A stretch of 64,000 nt of DNA, from the NCBI GenBank assembly GCA_025642075.2, contig JAODUO010001093.1:92001-156000 (forward strand), given 5' to 3'. The position numbers and the translations under genes are program-made. Positions 1 to 64,000 of this stretch are shown one piece after another; the first letter of the stretch is position 1; each line of letters starts with the position of its first letter. The notes beneath the pieces are model-generated. The model was not told the origin of the DNA and did not search any database. It saw only the letters and a program-made list of their open reading frames with translations. The DNA comes from Ridgeia piscesae. Taxonomy: Eukaryota; Annelida; Polychaeta; Sabellida; Siboglinidae.

Positions 1-174
1 CCCACCCACACACACACACACGCACAAACACCCACCCACCTACACCCTTGCACACACACGCGTGCACGCGCATGCACGCACACACACACGCACACACCCA
101 TTGCCAAACATCCACCCACACACACACACCCTTGCCAAACACCCACCCACGCACGCACGCACGCACGCACACAA

Positions 175-205
<31 letters not shown>

Positions 206-618
206 CGACGACGCACGCACGCACGCACACACACACCACACATACCACACACACACATACCACACACACACACATATACCCATGCACAAACACCCACCCA
301 CGCACACTCTTGCAAAAACACCCACCCACCCACACACACCCATGCACAAACACCCACCCACGCACACTCTTGCACAAACATCCACCCACGCACTCTTGCA
401 CAAACACCCACCCACACCCATGCACAGACACCCACCCACCCACCCACCCACACCCATCAGACACCCACCCACACACACCATGCACAGACACCCACCCACA
501 CACACCCATGCAGACACCCACCCACCCCCGCCCACCCACCCGCATGCACACACACACACCCATGCACAAACACCCACCCACCCACACCCATGCATAACAC
601 CCACCCCCACACACACAC
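1..618. repeat. CA/CCCA/GCAC-rich satellite in MDN1 intron after e31
   Basis: Almost pure plus-strand C/A sequence with interspersed CCCACC, CACGCA and (CA)n tracts, plus a loose longer period around phrases such as ATGCACAAACACCCACC. It starts at the left window edge and stops at the donor of MDN1 exon e31. Long ORFs here (His/Thr/Pro-rich in one direction, Val/Cys/Gly-rich in the other) come from the repeat and are not genes. Confidence 0.95.
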
Positions 619-62621
<62,003 letters not shown>

Positions 62622-62648
62622 CTACAATGACGGCCATGCTACAGTGGT

Positions 62649-64000
62649 GTGATGGGTGGGTCGAAGGGTGGGTCAAAGTGTGGGTCGAAGGGTGGGTCAA
62701 AGTGTGGGTCAAAGGGTGGGTCGAAGGATGGGTCGAAGGGTGTACTGATGGGTGGGTCAAAGGGTGAACTGATGGGTGGGTCAAAGGGTGTATTGGAGGG
62801 TGGGTCAAAGGGTGTATTGATGGGTGGGTCAAAGGGTGTATTGATGGGTGGGTCAAAGGGTGTACTGATGGGTGGGTCAAAGGGTGTACTGATAGGTGGG
62901 TCGAAGGGTGTACTGATGGGTGGGTCAAAGGGTGTACTGATGGGTGGGTCAAAGGATGTATTGATGGGTGGGTCAAAGGGTGTACTGATGGGTGGGTCAA
63001 AGGGTGTACTGATGGGTGGGTCAAAGGGTGTACTGATGGGTGGGTCAAAGGGTGTACTGATGGGTGGGTCAAAGGGTGTACTGATGGGTGGGTCAAAGGG
63101 TGTACTGATGGGTGGGTCAAAGGGTGTACTGATGGGTGGGTCAAAGGGTGTACTGGTGGGTGGGTCAAAGGGTGTACTGATGGGTGGGTCAAAGGGTGTA
63201 CTGATGGGTGGGTCAAAGGGTGTACTGATGGGTGGGTCAAAGGGTGTACTGATGGGTGGGTCAAAGGGTGTACTGATGGGTGGGTCAAAGGGTGTACTGA
63301 TGGGTGGGTCAAAGGGTGTACTGATGGGTGGGTCAAAGGGTGCACTGATGGGTGGGTCAAAGGGTGCACTGATGGGTGGGTCAAAGGGTGTACTGATGGG
63401 TGGGTCAAAGGGTGTACTGATGGGTGGGTCAAAGGGTGTATTGATGGGTGGGTCAAAGGGTGTACTGATAGGTGGGTCAAAGGGTGTATTGATGGGTGGG
63501 TCAAAGGGTGTACTGATGGGTGGGTCAAAGGGTGTACAGATGGGTGGGTCAAAGGGTGTACTGATGGGTGGGTCAAAGGGTGTATTGATGGATGGGTCAA
63601 AGGGTGTACTGATGGGTGGGTCAAAGGGTGTATTGATGGGTGGGTCAAAGGGTGTACTGATGGGTGGGTCAAAGGGTGTACTGATTGTATTGATGGGTGG
63701 GTCAAAGGGTGTATTGATGGGTGGGTCAAAGGGTGTACTGATGGGTGGGTCAAAGGGTGTACTGATAGGTGGGTCAAAGGGTGTATTGATGGGTGGATCA
63801 AAGGGTGTACTGATGGGTGGGTCAAAGGGTGTACTGATAGGTAGGTCAAAGGGTGTATTGATGGGTGGGTCAAAGGGTGTACTGATAGGTGGGTCAAAGG
63901 GTGTATTGATGGGTGGGTCAAAGGGTGTACTGGTGGGTGGGTCAAAGGGTGTACTGATAGGTGGGTCAAAGGGTGTATTGATGGGTGGGTCAAAGGGTGT
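62649..64000. repeat. 24-bp minisatellite, about 56 units, runs off the window
   Basis: The unit is GATGGGTGGGTCAAAGGGTG plus TACT or TATT, 24 bases. Since it is a multiple of 3, the minus strand stays open for 468 codons (Thr-His-Pro-Ser-Val-His-Pro-Leu repeats), which is not a gene. It lies in the intron upstream of e1. Confidence 0.98.

Overview
This is a piece of an animal (bilaterian invertebrate) nuclear genome, not a prokaryotic or organellar sequence. Short exons with GT/AG borders are spread through AT-rich introns that are full of micro- and minisatellites. The encoded proteins are metazoan-type. The phylum cannot be fixed from sequence alone. A lophotrochozoan or an invertebrate deuterostome fits the intron style, but that is a low-confidence guess.

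The minus strand carries the middle of one very large gene, MDN1 (midasin, yeast Rea1). This is the dynein-like AAA+ ATPase that strips assembly factors from pre-60S ribosomal particles. I read 31 consecutive exons (e1 at 62621 down to e31 at 619), plus a second copy of one of them (e18). Joined with one e18 copy they give about 1,913 codons, and the intron phases agree at every junction. The segment starts in the C-terminal part of AAA3, runs through AAA4, AAA5 and AAA6, and goes on into the long helical linker. The N-terminus lies beyond the right edge. The rest of the linker, the acidic region and the MIDAS domain lie beyond the left edge.

The 21-kb intron between e15 and e16 (25158-46160) holds a second gene in the opposite direction: an intronless seven-helix receptor ORF (rhodopsin-like GPCR, 359 codons, 43759-44838, plus strand). 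A 3' splice site lies 40 bases before its ATG. Directly upstream of that is an 11-kb array of about 250 copies of a 43-bp unit, and each unit carries a plus-strand 3'-splice-site-like motif. Far upstream on the same strand, at 12.8 kb, are a TATA box and a short candidate non-coding exon with a perfect GTAAGT donor. This could be the start of the receptor transcript.

Layout from left to right: 1-618 CA-rich satellite; 619-10148 MDN1 e31-e21 with a degenerate copy of the e24/e25 region, a piggyBac-type MITE and a LINE tail; 10149-15307 intron with the candidate promoter and G-rich repeats; 15308-19869 e20-e18 with the exon duplication; 19870-25157 G-rich repeats and e17-e16; 25158-46160 giant intron with minisatellites, a hairpin element, the 43-bp array and the GPCR; 46161-62621 e15-e1 with several minisatellites and a second MITE; 62622-64000 a 24-bp minisatellite that runs off the edge. 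Tandem repeats make up roughly a quarter of the window, and several begin within 2-30 bases of a splice site.
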